Counted from the first letter of the stretch, positions 43,270-53,754 are shown. The stretch: DNA of 64,000 nucleotides from Leptospira fletcheri (GCF_004769195.1 NZ_RQET01000004.1:744001-808000), one strand, 5' to 3'. Notes: generated by a model from the sequence alone, not told the origin. Translations and numbers: made by a program.

Positions 43270-43513
43270 GGGAAGCCATGTTACGATCTCTATGGATTAC
43301 CGGTCTGCCTTTTTTCTCTGTCTCTCCGTCTGAAGCGTTTTTGTCGGGCTCGGTTGTTTTTGATATGGAATCTAGGGGAGGATGAGAATTTCTCCCTTTT
43401 CGGGAAGGAAAAATAAGTGGAAGGCTTGTATCCGGGGAACTTCAGCATTATGCTTCTGACTCCTTACCGTTCGGTTGCCCGTCATTATAGGAATCGGAAA
43501 GGAAGTACAAGCA

Positions 43514-43539
43514 AAAAAGGAAATTTTATATTCCTTTTT
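43514..43539 (-). terminator. Rho-independent terminator of the GT4 gene
   Basis: AAAAAGGAA / TTCCTTTTT perfect 9-bp stem (43514-43522 with 43531-43539), 8-nt loop, ending in T-runs on the minus strand, 14 nt past the glycosyltransferase stop. Confidence 0.75.
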
Positions 43540-43552
43540 AGTGAAATTTCGA

Positions 43553-44788
43553 TTAAGCCCTGCTTACGACTACCTTAAAGGAACTCGATTTGCGACTCTT
43601 GGCTTTTTTCGTGATTCGTTTTCCGAATTCCGCATATACGGTTTCAAGAGTGTCGGCAACGTCTTCCCAGGAGCAACCTTCTGCGGTCTTTCTAGCATGA
43701 GCGCCTAGTTTTTTGGCCAACTTTTTGTTTTCCGCAAGAAGGCAGGCAAGTTCCGCGAATTCTTCCTCCTTATCCAATGCGGGTAGGAGCGCCGATTTCC
43801 CGTGTCGTAGATATTCTTTTGCAGCCGCGTAATCGTAAGCGACGATCGGAAGACCGGAGGCCATCGCTTCTAACACGACGTTCCCGAACGTTTCCGTCAC
43901 ACTGGGAAATAAGAACAAATCTCCGGTCGCATAATGTTTGGCCAGCTCTTGGCCTTTTTGCATTCCCGCGAATATGAAATCAGGATGTTCGCCTTTCAGT
44001 TTTTCTTTTGCCGGACCGTCTCCGACCAAAATCAATTTCGCTTCCGGTACTTTCGCTTGGAGGCTACGGAAAGCCCGAACCAAAAGACCCAGGTTTTTTT
44101 CCGGAGCGATTCGTCCGACGTACAGTACGGCGAAGTCGGAAGGAGTTAAACCCCAGCTTTTTCTTAATTTCGAATCCTTTTGCGCAGGATGAAATAAAGT
44201 AGTATCGATTCCTCTCGAAACCACTTTCAGGTTTTTGTATCCGGAGGCAGCCAACTGATCCACGATCTGCGCGGTGGGGGCGAGCGTAGCGTGAGTGAGA
44301 TTGTGCAGATTCCGAAGGTAGGAATGGACCAGTTTGCCGATAAAACCTACCTTATAGTATCTTGCATAAGAATGAAAATTCGTTCTGAAATCGCTGACCA
44401 CGGGCAGCTTTAGGTGCCTCGCTGCACGAACGGCGGACAAGCCGAGCGGGCCTTCGGTGACTACATGCACCAGGTCCGGCTTTTCGAATTGCATCAATCT
44501 TCTCAAGAGTCGCTTTTCCGGAAAGCCGAAGCGAAGGTCCTCGTAAAACGGAATTTTGGCTCCCCTTACCAGCACTTCCCTGTAATTTCCGTTGGCCGTG
44601 GCCATGTCGTTCGAGGATTGGCGAGGGCGGACCAGTATGATTTCATGTCCTCTTTGCAGGAGGTCGCTTAACATACGATGTAGCGTTTTGGAAACCCCGT
44701 TGATTTCCGGAGGGAAGGTCTCCGTCACGACCATGACGCGCAACGGGTTAGGGTTCGGATAAATTTTCGTATTTGCCTCGGAAAACAT
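43553..44788 (-). CDS. Family 4 glycosyltransferase
   Basis: 411 residues, two Rossmann-like domains of the GT-B fold. N-domain begins VMVVTETFPPEINGVSKTLHRM (glycine/Pro motif of GT4) with DLVHVVTEGPLG; the C-domain has VLYVGRIAPEKNLGLLVRA, LILVGDGPAKEKLK and the donor-binding ETFGNVVLEAMASGLPIVAY with the E-x7-E pattern. A basic Lys-rich tail follows. Close to mannosyl/glucosyl-transferases that act on lipid acceptors; the acceptor is not clear. It is monocistronic and ends with a terminator. Confidence 0.88.
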   Translation of the reverse strand: MFSEANTKIYPNPNPLRVMVVTETFPPEINGVSKTLHRMLSDLLQRGHEIILVRPRQSSNDMATANGNYREVLVRGAKIPFYEDLRFGFPEKRLLRRLMQFEKPDLVHVVTEGPLGLSAVRAARHLKLPVVSDFRTNFHSYARYYKVGFIGKLVHSYLRNLHNLTHATLAPTAQIVDQLAASGYKNLKVVSRGIDTTLFHPAQKDSKLRKSWGLTPSDFAVLYVGRIAPEKNLGLLVRAFRSLQAKVPEAKLILVGDGPAKEKLKGEHPDFIFAGMQKGQELAKHYATGDLFLFPSVTETFGNVVLEAMASGLPIVAYDYAAAKEYLRHGKSALLPALDKEEEFAELACLLAENKKLAKKLGAHARKTAEGCSWEDVADTLETVYAEFGKRITKKAKSRKSSSFKVVVSRA

Positions 44789-44865
44789 CTCTCCGATCGT
44801 ACGGAAATCTTGTATCTATTCGGTGAATAGGCGATTACTTTTTGGTTACAATGGTTCCGGCAGAG

Positions 44866-45267
44866 TTATTTCTCGACGTTCCGTCGGTCCTGATTTTTCT
44901 TTTTTTTGATTTTCTCCTCCTGTGTCGTCAGCCATTTTTCGGATTCGATTTCCTTTCCGTCCGGAAAACGGATTTTGTAGGGAATGCCTGTGATCGAGGA
45001 TTTGCTGGCCAGAGCTTTTATGAATTCGTCTACGGTTCCGATCTTTCCCTTAGTAGCTTCATACTTTCGTAATAAATGAGATTTTGCTTCCTGTACGGAA
45101 TGTTCCGAGCCGTTGCGGATAAAAACACATCCCTTGCAGGAATCTAGAGTCGAAAGTAGTGCGTTGATTTCCGATTCGAGTTCCGATTCCGCGGAAACCG
45201 AACGTAATGTTAAGAACAGAAGAGGAACTAAGGCGCCGAGGAAAGTTCGAAATAAAAAAGGGGGCAT
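44866..45267 (-). CDS. DUF5329-family secreted protein
   Basis: 133 residues. The signal peptide ends near SVSAES. The family core is clear: LLSTLDSCKGCVFIRNGSEH, EAKSHLLRKYEAT, VDEFIKALASKSSITGIPYK and FPDGKEIESEKWL. Two Cys (SCKGC) could bind a metal or form a disulfide. Function unknown. It is the last gene of the di-heme enzyme cassette, 30 nt after the di-heme gene. A Lys/Arg-rich tail closes the protein. Confidence 0.75.
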   Translation of the reverse strand: MPPFLFRTFLGALVPLLFLTLRSVSAESELESEINALLSTLDSCKGCVFIRNGSEHSVQEAKSHLLRKYEATKGKIGTVDEFIKALASKSSITGIPYKIRFPDGKEIESEKWLTTQEEKIKKKKNQDRRNVEK

Positions 45268-45297
45268 TTGATTTTTCTCCGTGGACGATCGGTCGTT

Positions 45298-46521
45298 TTA
45301 TCTTCGGTTCAGGTTCTTTTCAATCGATTCGTTGCAATGTTTCGGTTGGGTGGGGGGCATTTCTTCCGGGTCGCTCAAGCTAGGGTCGGTCAAAAAACAA
45401 TCGTCCGTTAAGGAACGCAGGAACTCCAGCAAATCGGATTTTTGCGCTTCCGCTAATCCGAGCGGGCGAATCCTCGGATCTTTGTTTGGGTTTTTTCTCC
45501 CATCCCCGAAAAAGACTCCGTGCCGGATGTTTCTTCCTCCGGAATCGAATAAATCCAAGACTTCTCTTAACGTCGAAACGCTCCCGTCATGCATGTACGG
45601 AGCGGAAACTGCAACGTTTCGGAGAGAAGGAGTCTTGAATTTCCCTCGATCGGACGACTTTCGGGTGATCGCATAAATTCCTTGGGTTTGGAGCGCCGCA
45701 ATCGGCCCGTGTAGATCGTGGTCCGGATAATCCCCTTTGTTCTCCACATTATAAAGTCCGATATTCGCAAACGGGATATTTCCTTTCTCGTCCGAATTGA
45801 AGTAGGGACCTCCGTGACAACGGTAACACCCCGCCGCATCGGATTCGAAAATTTTCTTTCCTCTCTCAGCAGCTTCCGACAGAGCCTTTCGGTCAAAAGG
45901 AGAACGAAGGGAAATCATGGTAACCTCGAAGGCAGCGATCGCTCTGGCGATATGGATCACGTCTATCGCTTCTTCCCCGAAAGCCTCTCGGAACATTCCG
46001 GGATATTTAGGGTTTTCTCGCAAACGGGCCGCGATCACATGTTCCTTTCCACTGATCGCAAGTTCCTCTATGGTGGTCCGCGTATTTTCCGAAAAGAACG
46101 GGATCAGAGTTTGGTTGTCCAATCGATTCAGATTCTGATTCGCCCAGGTATAAGGAGAAAAATATCCGGGGTTCGAGATCGAAAGGGAATTTCTAGGATG
46201 TACTTTTCCCGTGGAACCGATCGAGCGGGGAAGCCCGTCGGAAAATCCTAGACTTTGTTTGTGGCAGGACGCGCAGGATTGGTTCCTGTTTTTCGAAAGG
46301 TCTTTCTCGTAAAATAAGTGCCTTCCTAAGGTGACCGTTTCTTTCGTTACGCAGACGTCTGGAGGATGTTTCGGGGAGGAAACTGTCTCCGCCAAGCCGT
46401 AGTCGTAGTTTCCGCAAAAGCCTCCCGCTTCCGCAAGAACCTTCCATTTAGAACAGGAACCGAGGACGATTCCGAGCGGGAATACGCCCGCGAACAAAAG
46501 TCCTCGGAAAATTTCCGACAT
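45298..46521 (-). CDS. MbnH/MauG-like di-heme cytochrome c peroxidase-family lipoprotein
   Basis: 407 residues. The leader GVFPLGIVLGSC suggests a lipoprotein (Cys23). Two haem-c sites, CASCH (83-87) and CYRCH (232-236), are placed as in bacterial cytochrome c peroxidases. YTWANQNLNRLDNQTLIPFF and KTPSLRNVAVSAPYMHDGS fit the MbnH subgroup, which oxidises a Trp of a partner protein rather than using only peroxide. PNKDPRIRPLGLAEAQK closes the domain. It lies 10 nt after an exported Ser/Thr-rich protein that could be the substrate. Probably in the periplasm. Confidence 0.82.
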   Translation of the reverse strand: MSEIFRGLLFAGVFPLGIVLGSCSKWKVLAEAGGFCGNYDYGLAETVSSPKHPPDVCVTKETVTLGRHLFYEKDLSKNRNQSCASCHKQSLGFSDGLPRSIGSTGKVHPRNSLSISNPGYFSPYTWANQNLNRLDNQTLIPFFSENTRTTIEELAISGKEHVIAARLRENPKYPGMFREAFGEEAIDVIHIARAIAAFEVTMISLRSPFDRKALSEAAERGKKIFESDAAGCYRCHGGPYFNSDEKGNIPFANIGLYNVENKGDYPDHDLHGPIAALQTQGIYAITRKSSDRGKFKTPSLRNVAVSAPYMHDGSVSTLREVLDLFDSGGRNIRHGVFFGDGRKNPNKDPRIRPLGLAEAQKSDLLEFLRSLTDDCFLTDPSLSDPEEMPPTQPKHCNESIEKNLNRR

Positions 46522-46531
46522 CCGATACGTG

Positions 46532-47752
46532 TTAGAACGGAACGGATTCGCCGGAGGGATGGAGGCTGATGGAACTTCCCATTCCGGTATCGATCGTGGT
46601 CTTTTGAGTATCGTCGTACGAGCCCGTTCCGTTCGGAGCCGTTCCTAATTTATTGAAGAGGGCTTGGACTCCGGGATATCCTCCTCCGCTGGCAGGCTCC
46701 GGAAAACCGGTAGGTACGGTGCTGGAAGTATAATTATCCGCAATGAATCCTCCACCGTTAAAGATGCCGAACTTCAAAACGTCGAAGCCGCAAATGGTGC
46801 CGCTCGTACTCATACTCGTGGTGGAGACCCCCGAAAGAGCCGTGGTTTCGAAATTGCTTACCGTTTTTTGGCCGTAGGCGAGTGCGTAATAATGGTTTAC
46901 CGCAGTTCCGCTACAAGCGCTGGTCATCGCTACGGTTCTTGCCGCAATCCGAACGCAAATACCCGTGGCCATTCCTCCGCCTTGCAAGCCTAAGGTCATT
47001 TCTTCCAGGATCACTCGTCCTCTATCGGAAGTTGTGGAAGCGTTCGCGCCCGAGAGCCAGAATGCGCCTACCCAAGAGTAGGTCTGTCTACGGCTAGGAG
47101 CTGCACCGTAGATATAACTTTCCACCAACAAATTCGAGTTATCCGAAAGAGTGGAACTCAAGACTCCGATCCTGTAAGTGAGAAGAACTCCGTTCGTCGT
47201 GTTGGGAGTATTTACGTCATCAAACAACAATTCTAAAGCGTCGAGTCCGTCGCTAGCTCTCCAGATTTTGAAACGATTCGTAAAATTCTTCGTTCCGGTA
47301 TAAGCGGAAGAAGAGATGCTTTGGCAGGAAGTTCCGCAGGCAGAGCCTGTCGTCAATTTGATCTTGTAAGGGACGCCGTTCAAGTTCGTGGTCGTTTGGA
47401 AACTTCCGGTATTATTGAGAAGTCCCGATTTTTTCAGACCCATGATGATCTGGTCCGCCAAAGAGGAATTGTTGTTCGCCCAAGTCGCGGATTGGCGTAC
47501 TGCTCCCCAATCGGCCGCGGTAGTCGCATCCAATTTTTGGGGTCCATCCAGGACGATCTTCCAAGGAGAGGAACCTGCGGCAAAATGGGTCTGGCCCGTG
47601 GCCATCGTTTTCAATGTTGCCTCAATGGACTTCAACTCGGGAAGGGACACCGTAACCACTGCAGCGGGATGGTCGCTTTGCCGAGTCATACGCACGGAAA
47701 ATCCTAGAACAAGGAAGGCAAAGGCTAAAAGAAGCGAGAGTTTCGTTTTCAT
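46532..47752 (-). CDS. Exported Gly/Ser/Thr-rich hypothetical protein, possible substrate of the di-heme enzyme
   Basis: 406 residues from ATG 47752 (a TTG four codons upstream is possible). Hydrophobic leader SLLLAFAFLVLGFSV, then a long low-charge, Ser/Thr/Gly/Ala-rich mature part of beta character. It has four or more Trp (PWKIVLDGP, DWGAVRQSATW, KIWRASDGL, SWVGAFWLSG) and scattered Cys (CGTSC, CVRI, SACSG, TICGF). It is not related to MbnP by any motif I can see. Unknown fold; it is translated just before the di-heme enzyme (10 nt). Confidence 0.7.
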   Translation of the reverse strand: MKTKLSLLLAFAFLVLGFSVRMTRQSDHPAAVVTVSLPELKSIEATLKTMATGQTHFAAGSSPWKIVLDGPQKLDATTAADWGAVRQSATWANNNSSLADQIIMGLKKSGLLNNTGSFQTTTNLNGVPYKIKLTTGSACGTSCQSISSSAYTGTKNFTNRFKIWRASDGLDALELLFDDVNTPNTTNGVLLTYRIGVLSSTLSDNSNLLVESYIYGAAPSRRQTYSWVGAFWLSGANASTTSDRGRVILEEMTLGLQGGGMATGICVRIAARTVAMTSACSGTAVNHYYALAYGQKTVSNFETTALSGVSTTSMSTSGTICGFDVLKFGIFNGGGFIADNYTSSTVPTGFPEPASGGGYPGVQALFNKLGTAPNGTGSYDDTQKTTIDTGMGSSISLHPSGESVPF

Positions 47753-47766
47753 CCGGAACTCCAAGA

Positions 47767-47952
47767 CTAAAGTCTGACTCCGGGAGGGATGCAGATCACC
47801 AATCCGGATTGGTTTTGACAGGGATTGCTACTCAACCAAGCCGCTACAAGAAGCAACATCGAATCCTGATTGTTGTTGTGTTTGTGCATCAGGTTACAAG
47901 CCGAAAGAAATAAAAAAATTCCGATGGATAAATAAAGCAGTCTGCGGCGCAT
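47767..47952 (-). CDS. Small lipoprotein
   Basis: 61 residues. The leader LLYLSIGIFLFLSAC puts Cys19 in a lipobox; the mature part has His/Asn-rich HKHNNNQD, then MLLLVAAWLSSNPC and a final CIPPGV. No family recognised. It is the first gene of the cassette, with the next start 14 nt downstream. The His-Lys-His cluster is a possible metal site. Divergent from the GT4 gene, with a 352-nt gap to its assigned start at 48305 that has promoters but nothing else recognisable. Confidence 0.6.
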   Translation of the reverse strand: MRRRLLYLSIGIFLFLSACNLMHKHNNNQDSMLLLVAAWLSSNPCQNQSGLVICIPPGVRL

Positions 47953-48304
47953 CGCGTTCTAACCTCTGGGAAAGCTTATGATTTTAAAATTCGCCTAGAA
48001 GAAGTTCCGGAAGCATAGGCGAGCAATCCTAATTTCCGAACATTTCTATGGATTGTCAAACCGATCTTTCGGTTTCGTTTTTGAAGAACGTTCTGTTCGA
48101 AAAACGAATCTATCTCCCTACTAGCGAAACAAAAGGGAGATCCGTTTTTTCGGAGAATTCCTTTTTTCAGAAAAAAATTTCCAGAGATTGCCTTTCTGCA
48201 TCTATGGGGGCATCTATTTGGTCGGAGTTTTTCTAGCTTCGGAAAACTCATTTCGTTATATTGGAATTATTTTTATTAAGACGGAAGAACTTCTCCCGAG
48301 GTTT

Positions 48305-49498
48305 TTGCGGAAAAATCCGGTATATAACTCCTTGCAGAATTCTACCTTTCACCCCAAGTTAGATCGCGTGATCCTACATATCGATACTGAAACCGGTTGG
48401 AGAGGAGGAGAAAGACAACTTTTTCTCCTGGCGGAAGGGCTGAAGAAGCGTAAGATTTCCCAATGGATCCTCTGTCGTCCCGGTTCCGCTCTGGAGACAA
48501 GGGCAAAGGAAGCGGGGTTTCCCGTCGTCACCCTTCCGATGAAAGGGGAATGGGACTTTGGATCCGTGGCCGCTCTTCGGGAGTTGATTCGAACCAAAGG
48601 GATTCGGATCATTCACGCACATACCGCCAAAGCCCATTCCATCGCCTGGATGGCCAAGGCCAAGCTCCCCCAAGTACGTCTCATCGTATCTCGCCGGGTG
48701 GATTTTCGGATCCGTCGGAATTGGTTCAGTAAGAGAAAATACGTATCCCCGCGTGTGGATCTTTTTTTAGCCGTCTCGAATACCATCCGGGAAGTTCTAG
48801 TCCGAGACGGCGTCGATCCCGCCAAAGTGGTTACGGTATATAGCGGAATAGATCTCACTCCGCCGAAAAAAACGCCGAATCCGAGTCTTTTGAAAAAGGA
48901 ATTCGAATTACAAAAAGATGAATTAGTGATCGGTAATGTGGCTGCTTTGGTAGATCATAAGGACCAAAAAACTCTCCTGAACGCGCTTTCTTTAGTCCGA
49001 TCAGACCAAAAATTCAGAACCTTCATCGTAGGGGAAGGGCCGCTTCGAAAGGAATTGGAGGAGTTGGCTCTACAAAAGGGGTTACTGAACAAGGTGGTCT
49101 TTACGGGGTTCCGCGAAGACATACCGGAATTTCTCTCGCTTTTCGATATATTCACGCTGACCTCCAAAGAGGAAGGTCTGGGGACTTCCGTGTTAGACGC
49201 GATGTCGGCGGGATTGCCGATCGTAGCCACGAACGGAGGAGGAATCGCCGAAATGCTGGTTCAGGAAAAAGGAGCCTTTATCTCTTCCGTGGGTGACGCG
49301 GACTCTCTCGCTAAGTCGTTTCAAATTCTGTTAGAAGACGCCAAATTGCGGAAGGCTTTCGGCGGTATGAACAAAGAATTCGTCAGAAAATTCTCCATTA
49401 AAAATACGTTAAAGAAGACGGAGCTGGCCTATTACAGCCTTATCGGAGAGGACCTGTATATCGTTCCGAAAAAAGGGAAATCGGGGGAAGCCGCGTGA
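48305..49498 (+). CDS. Family 4 glycosyltransferase, coupled to polA
   Basis: About 397 residues. The start is uncertain: conserved sequence begins at [17 protein letters not shown], so TTG 48305 (GAGG nearby) or TTG 48332 are likelier than the ATG-less frame opening near 48188, whose translation looks non-coding. GT-B fold: acceptor domain with [14 protein letters not shown] and [14 protein letters not shown]; donor domain with [33 protein letters not shown] (E-x7-E pattern approximated). It ends in GTGA, overlapping the polA start. Target sugar and acceptor unknown. Confidence 0.85.
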   Translation: MRKNPVYNSLQNSTFHPKLDRVILHIDTETGWRGGERQLFLLAEGLKKRKISQWILCRPGSALETRAKEAGFPVVTLPMKGEWDFGSVAALRELIRTKGIRIIHAHTAKAHSIAWMAKAKLPQVRLIVSRRVDFRIRRNWFSKRKYVSPRVDLFLAVSNTIREVLVRDGVDPAKVVTVYSGIDLTPPKKTPNPSLLKKEFELQKDELVIGNVAALVDHKDQKTLLNALSLVRSDQKFRTFIVGEGPLRKELEELALQKGLLNKVVFTGFREDIPEFLSLFDIFTLTSKEEGLGTSVLDAMSAGLPIVATNGGGIAEMLVQEKGAFISSVGDADSLAKSFQILLEDAKLRKAFGGMNKEFVRKFSIKNTLKKTELAYYSLIGEDLYIVPKKGKSGEAA

Positions 49499-52242
49499 AA
49501 AGATTACTGATCATAGACGGACATGCGTTCGCCTTTCGCGCCTATTACGCGTTTGCTGCGGCTCATTTGACGAACTCGAAAACGGGAAAACCGAGCGGAG
49601 CCGTCTTCGGCTTTTTTCGGATGTTGTTCAAACTTTTCGAGGATTATACGCCGACCCACGTCGCTATGACCTTCGATCCCGGCGGTCCTTTAGAGAGGGG
49701 AACTACGTTTGCGGACTATAAGGCCAATCGAAAGCCTATGCCGGAAGATCTGCGTCCTCAATTGCATGAGATTATGGAAACCCTCGAAAAACTGGGTTTT
49801 CGGGTACTGAAGGTGACCGGACACGAGGCGGACGACGTCATCGGAACCTTAACGGAGACGTATAAGGGAAAAGCGAAAGAGATTCTGATTTTTTCGGGCG
49901 ACAAGGATCTTTATCAATTATTAGAAAAAAAGAATATTAAAATGCTCCGCGGAAAAAAGGGAGTCACCGAATTCGTGGAGATAGATTCCTCCTGGGTAAA
50001 GGAGGAATTGGGCGTGGACGTCAAGCAGATCACGGATTATATGGGGATCGTCGGCGACACGTCTGACAATATTCCCGGGGTAAAAGGAATCGGAGACAAA
50101 GGCGCATCCAAACTTCTCCAGGAATACAAAAACTTGGAAGGAATCTATAAGAATGTAGAGGCTATCCGGAACGCTTCCGTAAAGAATAAGCTGATAGAGC
50201 ATAAGGAAAATGCGTTTCTTTCCCGCAATCTCGCTACGATCAAGAGAGACTTGGATCTAGGCATCGGAGAGAGCGAACTCAAAATTCCGGAGTACAATTC
50301 GGATGATGCTATCCGTTATCTGAAATCCCAAGGCTATAACGTGTTGTCCCGAGATTTGGCCAAGTCGGCGGGAAAGGAGCCTCCGCCCGACGAACTAGAG
50401 GCCGAAGAAAAAGGGAAACCTTCTGCTGCGGCCAAAGGAATCTACAAAAGAATCGAAAGCCTGGAAGAATTATCCAAACTTGCCCGCGCATGGAAAAAAT
50501 CCCCCATCTTGGCGGTAGACACGGAGACTACCTCCCAAAACCCTGTGGACGCGGAATTGCTGGGAATCTCCCTATCTAACCAGGAAGGGACGGGGTCCTA
50601 TATTCCCGTAACCCATTCTCAAGGACTCTTCAACGACCAACTTCTACCTTTGGACAAGGTACGGGAAATTTTGGATCCGGTGCTTTCCGATCCGTTCATT
50701 CCGAAAGTCGGGCAGAATATCAAATACGATCTGATCGTACTGGAAAACCACGGCTTTAAGTTGGAGAATATCGTCTTCGACACTATGTTGGCTTCCTATA
50801 TTCTCCAGCCCGAGTCTCGGCGCCACAATATGGACGACCTGGCAAAGGAACTTCTCAACTACCAGACCATACATTATTCGGATCTAGTGGGAACAGGGAG
50901 AAATAAAAAGAATCTCTGGGAAGTGGAGCTGGATAAGGTTTCTGAATACGCAGCGGAAGACGCAGACATCACGCTTCGCTTATACAATTCCCTGAGAAAG
51001 CCTTTAAAGGACTCAGGATTGGATCCGGTTTTGAAGGAGATCGACCTTCCTTTGATCCGGGTTTTAGCGGATATGGAAAAAGCCGGAATCGCGGTAAATG
51101 CGGAATATTTCGCGGAACTTTCCAAGGATTTTCAACGGGAGGTGAAAGATCTCGTACGGCAAATCCATAAGTATGCGGGAAAGGAATTCAACATAGCGAG
51201 TACCAAAGAACTTCAGAAAATACTTTTCGAAGATCTGAAATTGAAGGTCGTAAAAAAGACCCAGACAGGCTATTCCACCGACCACGAAGTTTTGGAGGAA
51301 CTCTTAGGGGAACATCCTATCGTGGAAAAACTTTTGGATTACAGAAAATATACGAAACTGCTCTCCACTTACGTGGATACTCTCCCATCTATGGCCTCTG
51401 CCAAAGACGGAAGGATTCACACCAGCTACAATATGACCATCGCGGCTACGGGTCGCTTATCCTCGACGGATCCGAACCTCCAAAACATACCGATTCGGGA
51501 AAAGGAAGGTCGTCTGATCCGAAAAGGATTCATCAGCGGACACAAGGACTTCGAACTCTTGAGTCTGGATTATTCCCAAATAGAATTGAGGATCATGGCT
51601 CATATCTCGGGGGATCCCGCGATGGTCGAAGCCTATGAAAAAGGAATCGATATACACAAACGGACCGCTTCCGCCCTGTACGGCGTACCGGAATCCGACG
51701 TGACTCCGGAGATGCGCGACAAAGCCAAGGTAGTTAATTTTTCCGTAATATATGGAGTCACTCCGTACGGATTAAGCAGGAATCTTCGCGTTTCCAGAGA
51801 GGAAGCGAAAGAGTTCATAGAGAGGTACCTTGCCCAATATCCGGGAGTGAAGAAATACATGGAAGATACCATCGCCTTCTGCGAGGAAAAAGGCTATGTC
51901 GAAACGTTGAAGGGACGCCGCCGTCCCGTGCCGGACATCAATTCGAGTCATAGAATGCACAAGGAAGCGGCCCGGCGCGTGGCGATCAATACGCCGATAC
52001 AGGGAACCTGCGCGGATATGATCAAGATCGCGATGCTTCATATCCACGAAAAGATTTCGAAGCACAAGTGGAAGTCCCAACTCCTTCTTCAAGTGCACGA
52101 CGAATTAGTCTTCGAAGTTCACAAAAACGAAAAGGATGAGTTTTTGAAAGTCGCCAAAGACCTTATGGAGAAGGCGATGCCCCTAAAGGTTCCGGTCAAG
52201 GTAGCCGGAAAATTCGGGGCCAACTGGGACGAGGCGCACTGA
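49495..52242 (+). CDS. polA: DNA polymerase I
   Basis: 915 residues, GTG start overlapping the upstream stop. Three domains are seen. A 5'-3' flap nuclease (1-290; [45 protein letters not shown]) is followed by a 3'-5' proofreading domain (about 320-500). That domain is intact, with DTE in [22 protein letters not shown] and [13 protein letters not shown]. The polymerase domain (530-915) has motif [18 protein letters not shown], motif [20 protein letters not shown] and motif [14 protein letters not shown]. It fills gaps and removes primers in replication and repair. All catalytic acids are present. Confidence 0.97.
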   Translation: MKRLLIIDGHAFAFRAYYAFAAAHLTNSKTGKPSGAVFGFFRMLFKLFEDYTPTHVAMTFDPGGPLERGTTFADYKANRKPMPEDLRPQLHEIMETLEKLGFRVLKVTGHEADDVIGTLTETYKGKAKEILIFSGDKDLYQLLEKKNIKMLRGKKGVTEFVEIDSSWVKEELGVDVKQITDYMGIVGDTSDNIPGVKGIGDKGASKLLQEYKNLEGIYKNVEAIRNASVKNKLIEHKENAFLSRNLATIKRDLDLGIGESELKIPEYNSDDAIRYLKSQGYNVLSRDLAKSAGKEPPPDELEAEEKGKPSAAAKGIYKRIESLEELSKLARAWKKSPILAVDTETTSQNPVDAELLGISLSNQEGTGSYIPVTHSQGLFNDQLLPLDKVREILDPVLSDPFIPKVGQNIKYDLIVLENHGFKLENIVFDTMLASYILQPESRRHNMDDLAKELLNYQTIHYSDLVGTGRNKKNLWEVELDKVSEYAAEDADITLRLYNSLRKPLKDSGLDPVLKEIDLPLIRVLADMEKAGIAVNAEYFAELSKDFQREVKDLVRQIHKYAGKEFNIASTKELQKILFEDLKLKVVKKTQTGYSTDHEVLEELLGEHPIVEKLLDYRKYTKLLSTYVDTLPSMASAKDGRIHTSYNMTIAATGRLSSTDPNLQNIPIREKEGRLIRKGFISGHKDFELLSLDYSQIELRIMAHISGDPAMVEAYEKGIDIHKRTASALYGVPESDVTPEMRDKAKVVNFSVIYGVTPYGLSRNLRVSREEAKEFIERYLAQYPGVKKYMEDTIAFCEEKGYVETLKGRRRPVPDINSSHRMHKEAARRVAINTPIQGTCADMIKIAMLHIHEKISKHKWKSQLLLQVHDELVFEVHKNEKDEFLKVAKDLMEKAMPLKVPVKVAGKFGANWDEAH

Positions 52243-52248
52243 GCTCCT

Positions 52249-53091
52249 TTAGGCATTTGCGCAAAGTTTCGGATCCGGTCCTTCGTTCCGAGAGGAGTGT
52301 ATATGAATCTCCTCTTTGGAACGCAACTGTAGATGGGAAGGCTTCGGGCCTATCGCGCTCGCCTTCAGATATTTTCCTTTTTCCAAAATTAGGAAGCTCG
52401 GGAGGTCCCGGAAAATTCGATTCTTGGGACCGGAAGCATGTAAAAGGCAGCCTCCTTCCGGAATCAGATTTTGCAATCGCAAGGGACCCCCGGTAACGAA
52501 GTAGTTTTGCGAACCCGGACGGAGCCTAATTTCATTTGCGGACAAAAAGTGTTCTGAAGAAAGACGAAAGCGACCTTCTCCTCCCGCTAGAGTTAAGGTT
52601 CCCGTAACGGAAGTCAGAATATGATCTCCGGAAAGTTCTCCGGCAATGATATCTCCTCCGGCTGTGGATGCGGATACGGAACCGTGGACGTTAGAAAGAA
52701 CGATATCTCCTTTTGCGGAAGCTAGTCGGAAATTTCCGCTAGCGGTTTCCAGGCGAATGTCACCTTCCGAGCAGGCTGCATCCACATCTTGGAACTTTCC
52801 TCTAAGACGGATCGGAGTCGAGTTTCCGGCGATCTTCACGCTTTGGTTCTCGGGAAGATTCAATTGAAATCGGATTTCTCCGGAGGAAACGAAGTGGGGA
52901 ACCACCGCCGAGATTTTTAGTTTTTCCCCTTTCTTTTCGATGCGGTACCTTACGTTTCCGGTTTTTTCCACTACGCATTCGGGAGAAGTATTCCCACTCG
53001 ATACGAAGACTTCTCCCCCGTGGCCGAAAATTTCCACGCAGGTAACCCCGCTCATATCCAAAGGATGGATTTGTAAGGTTTTCTCTTTCAT
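52249..53091 (-). CDS. DUF4097-like beta-repeat protein
   Basis: 280 residues. It has a run of short beta-helix turns of the DUF4097 type (SEGDIRLETASGNFRLASA, KGDIVLSNVHGSVSASTAG, GDIIAGELSGD), preceded by a normal beta sandwich region and followed by a less regular 100-residue tail rich in Gly. There is no signal peptide, so its location is unclear. Unknown role; such proteins often accompany PadR, PspC or envelope-stress genes, none of which is adjacent here. Ends 7 nt from the polA stop, convergent. Confidence 0.7.
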   Translation of the reverse strand: MKEKTLQIHPLDMSGVTCVEIFGHGGEVFVSSGNTSPECVVEKTGNVRYRIEKKGEKLKISAVVPHFVSSGEIRFQLNLPENQSVKIAGNSTPIRLRGKFQDVDAACSEGDIRLETASGNFRLASAKGDIVLSNVHGSVSASTAGGDIIAGELSGDHILTSVTGTLTLAGGEGRFRLSSEHFLSANEIRLRPGSQNYFVTGGPLRLQNLIPEGGCLLHASGPKNRIFRDLPSFLILEKGKYLKASAIGPKPSHLQLRSKEEIHIHSSRNEGPDPKLCANA

Positions 53092-53223
53092 ACTTTTTTC
53101 TCCTAGGAAAAAAACGGGTTTCTTTCGTTCCGACTCTGTTTTTACCCTGTGCTGTCCCCTTAGGGATTATAAATCTTACTTGAAAAAAATCTTAGCATCT
53201 AAGAGTTTTATTGTCTAAAGTAT

Positions 53224-53706
53224 ATGTCCGATCTAGCAAGTAAAAAAAAGTCCCGGAAGGAAATTTTAAATTTAGTCATGACGGCGATCCGCGAAATGAG
53301 CGCTCTCTCCGTTATTATTAGTCAGATTGTAGCGGAAAAAGTTGGTATGAATCCTTCCGATATGGAATGCGGGGATTTTTTACAGCTCTATGGACCGATG
53401 ACTGCGGGAAGGCTGGCGGAATTGAGCGGATTGACCTCTGGGGCCGTTACTGGGGTCATCGATCGCCTGGAACGAGCCAAAGTGGCACGACGAGAAACGG
53501 ATCCAAGTGACCGGCGAAAAGTCCTCGTAGTACCCTGTGCGGAAAGGGCGGAGGAATTCGGGTCCTATTACGCTTCTTTGGCCAAGGCTGCCGGAGAAGC
53601 GCTGGAGAGATATAACACGGACGAATTAGGGACGTTTTTGGCAATTAGCCGAGAGATGATTTCCGTCACCCAACAGGAAGTCCAAAAATTGAAAGATGTG
53701 AAATAG
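53224..53706 (+). CDS. MarR-family transcriptional regulator
   Basis: 160 residues. Winged-helix features: MTAGRLAELSGLTSGAVTGVIDRLERAKVARRE (recognition helix and wing) followed by DPSDRRKVLVV, the MarR signature. It is 72 nt upstream of the old yellow enzyme gene, in the same direction. A perfect 9-bp palindrome between them, ending at the start codon, is a likely operator. Just before ATG 53224, TTATTGTCTAA resembles one arm of that palindrome and its spacer, consistent with autoregulation. Confidence 0.88.
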   Translation: MSDLASKKKSRKEILNLVMTAIREMSALSVIISQIVAEKVGMNPSDMECGDFLQLYGPMTAGRLAELSGLTSGAVTGVIDRLERAKVARRETDPSDRRKVLVVPCAERAEEFGSYYASLAKAAGEALERYNTDELGTFLAISREMISVTQQEVQKLKDVK

Positions 53707-53754
53707 CATCCTGGAGTTTTTTGAGTTTTTTCGAAAAAAGTAGTTCAATGTTAA

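Noticed and set aside
45718..46251. Plus-strand frame opposite the di-heme enzyme
   Set aside because: Antisense to both haem-binding motifs; no ribosome site and basic low-information sequence.
48188..48304. N-terminal extension of the second GT4 enzyme
   Set aside because: The translation before about 48305 looks non-coding and the family's conserved sequence starts later; kept out of the gene call though the exact start stays open.
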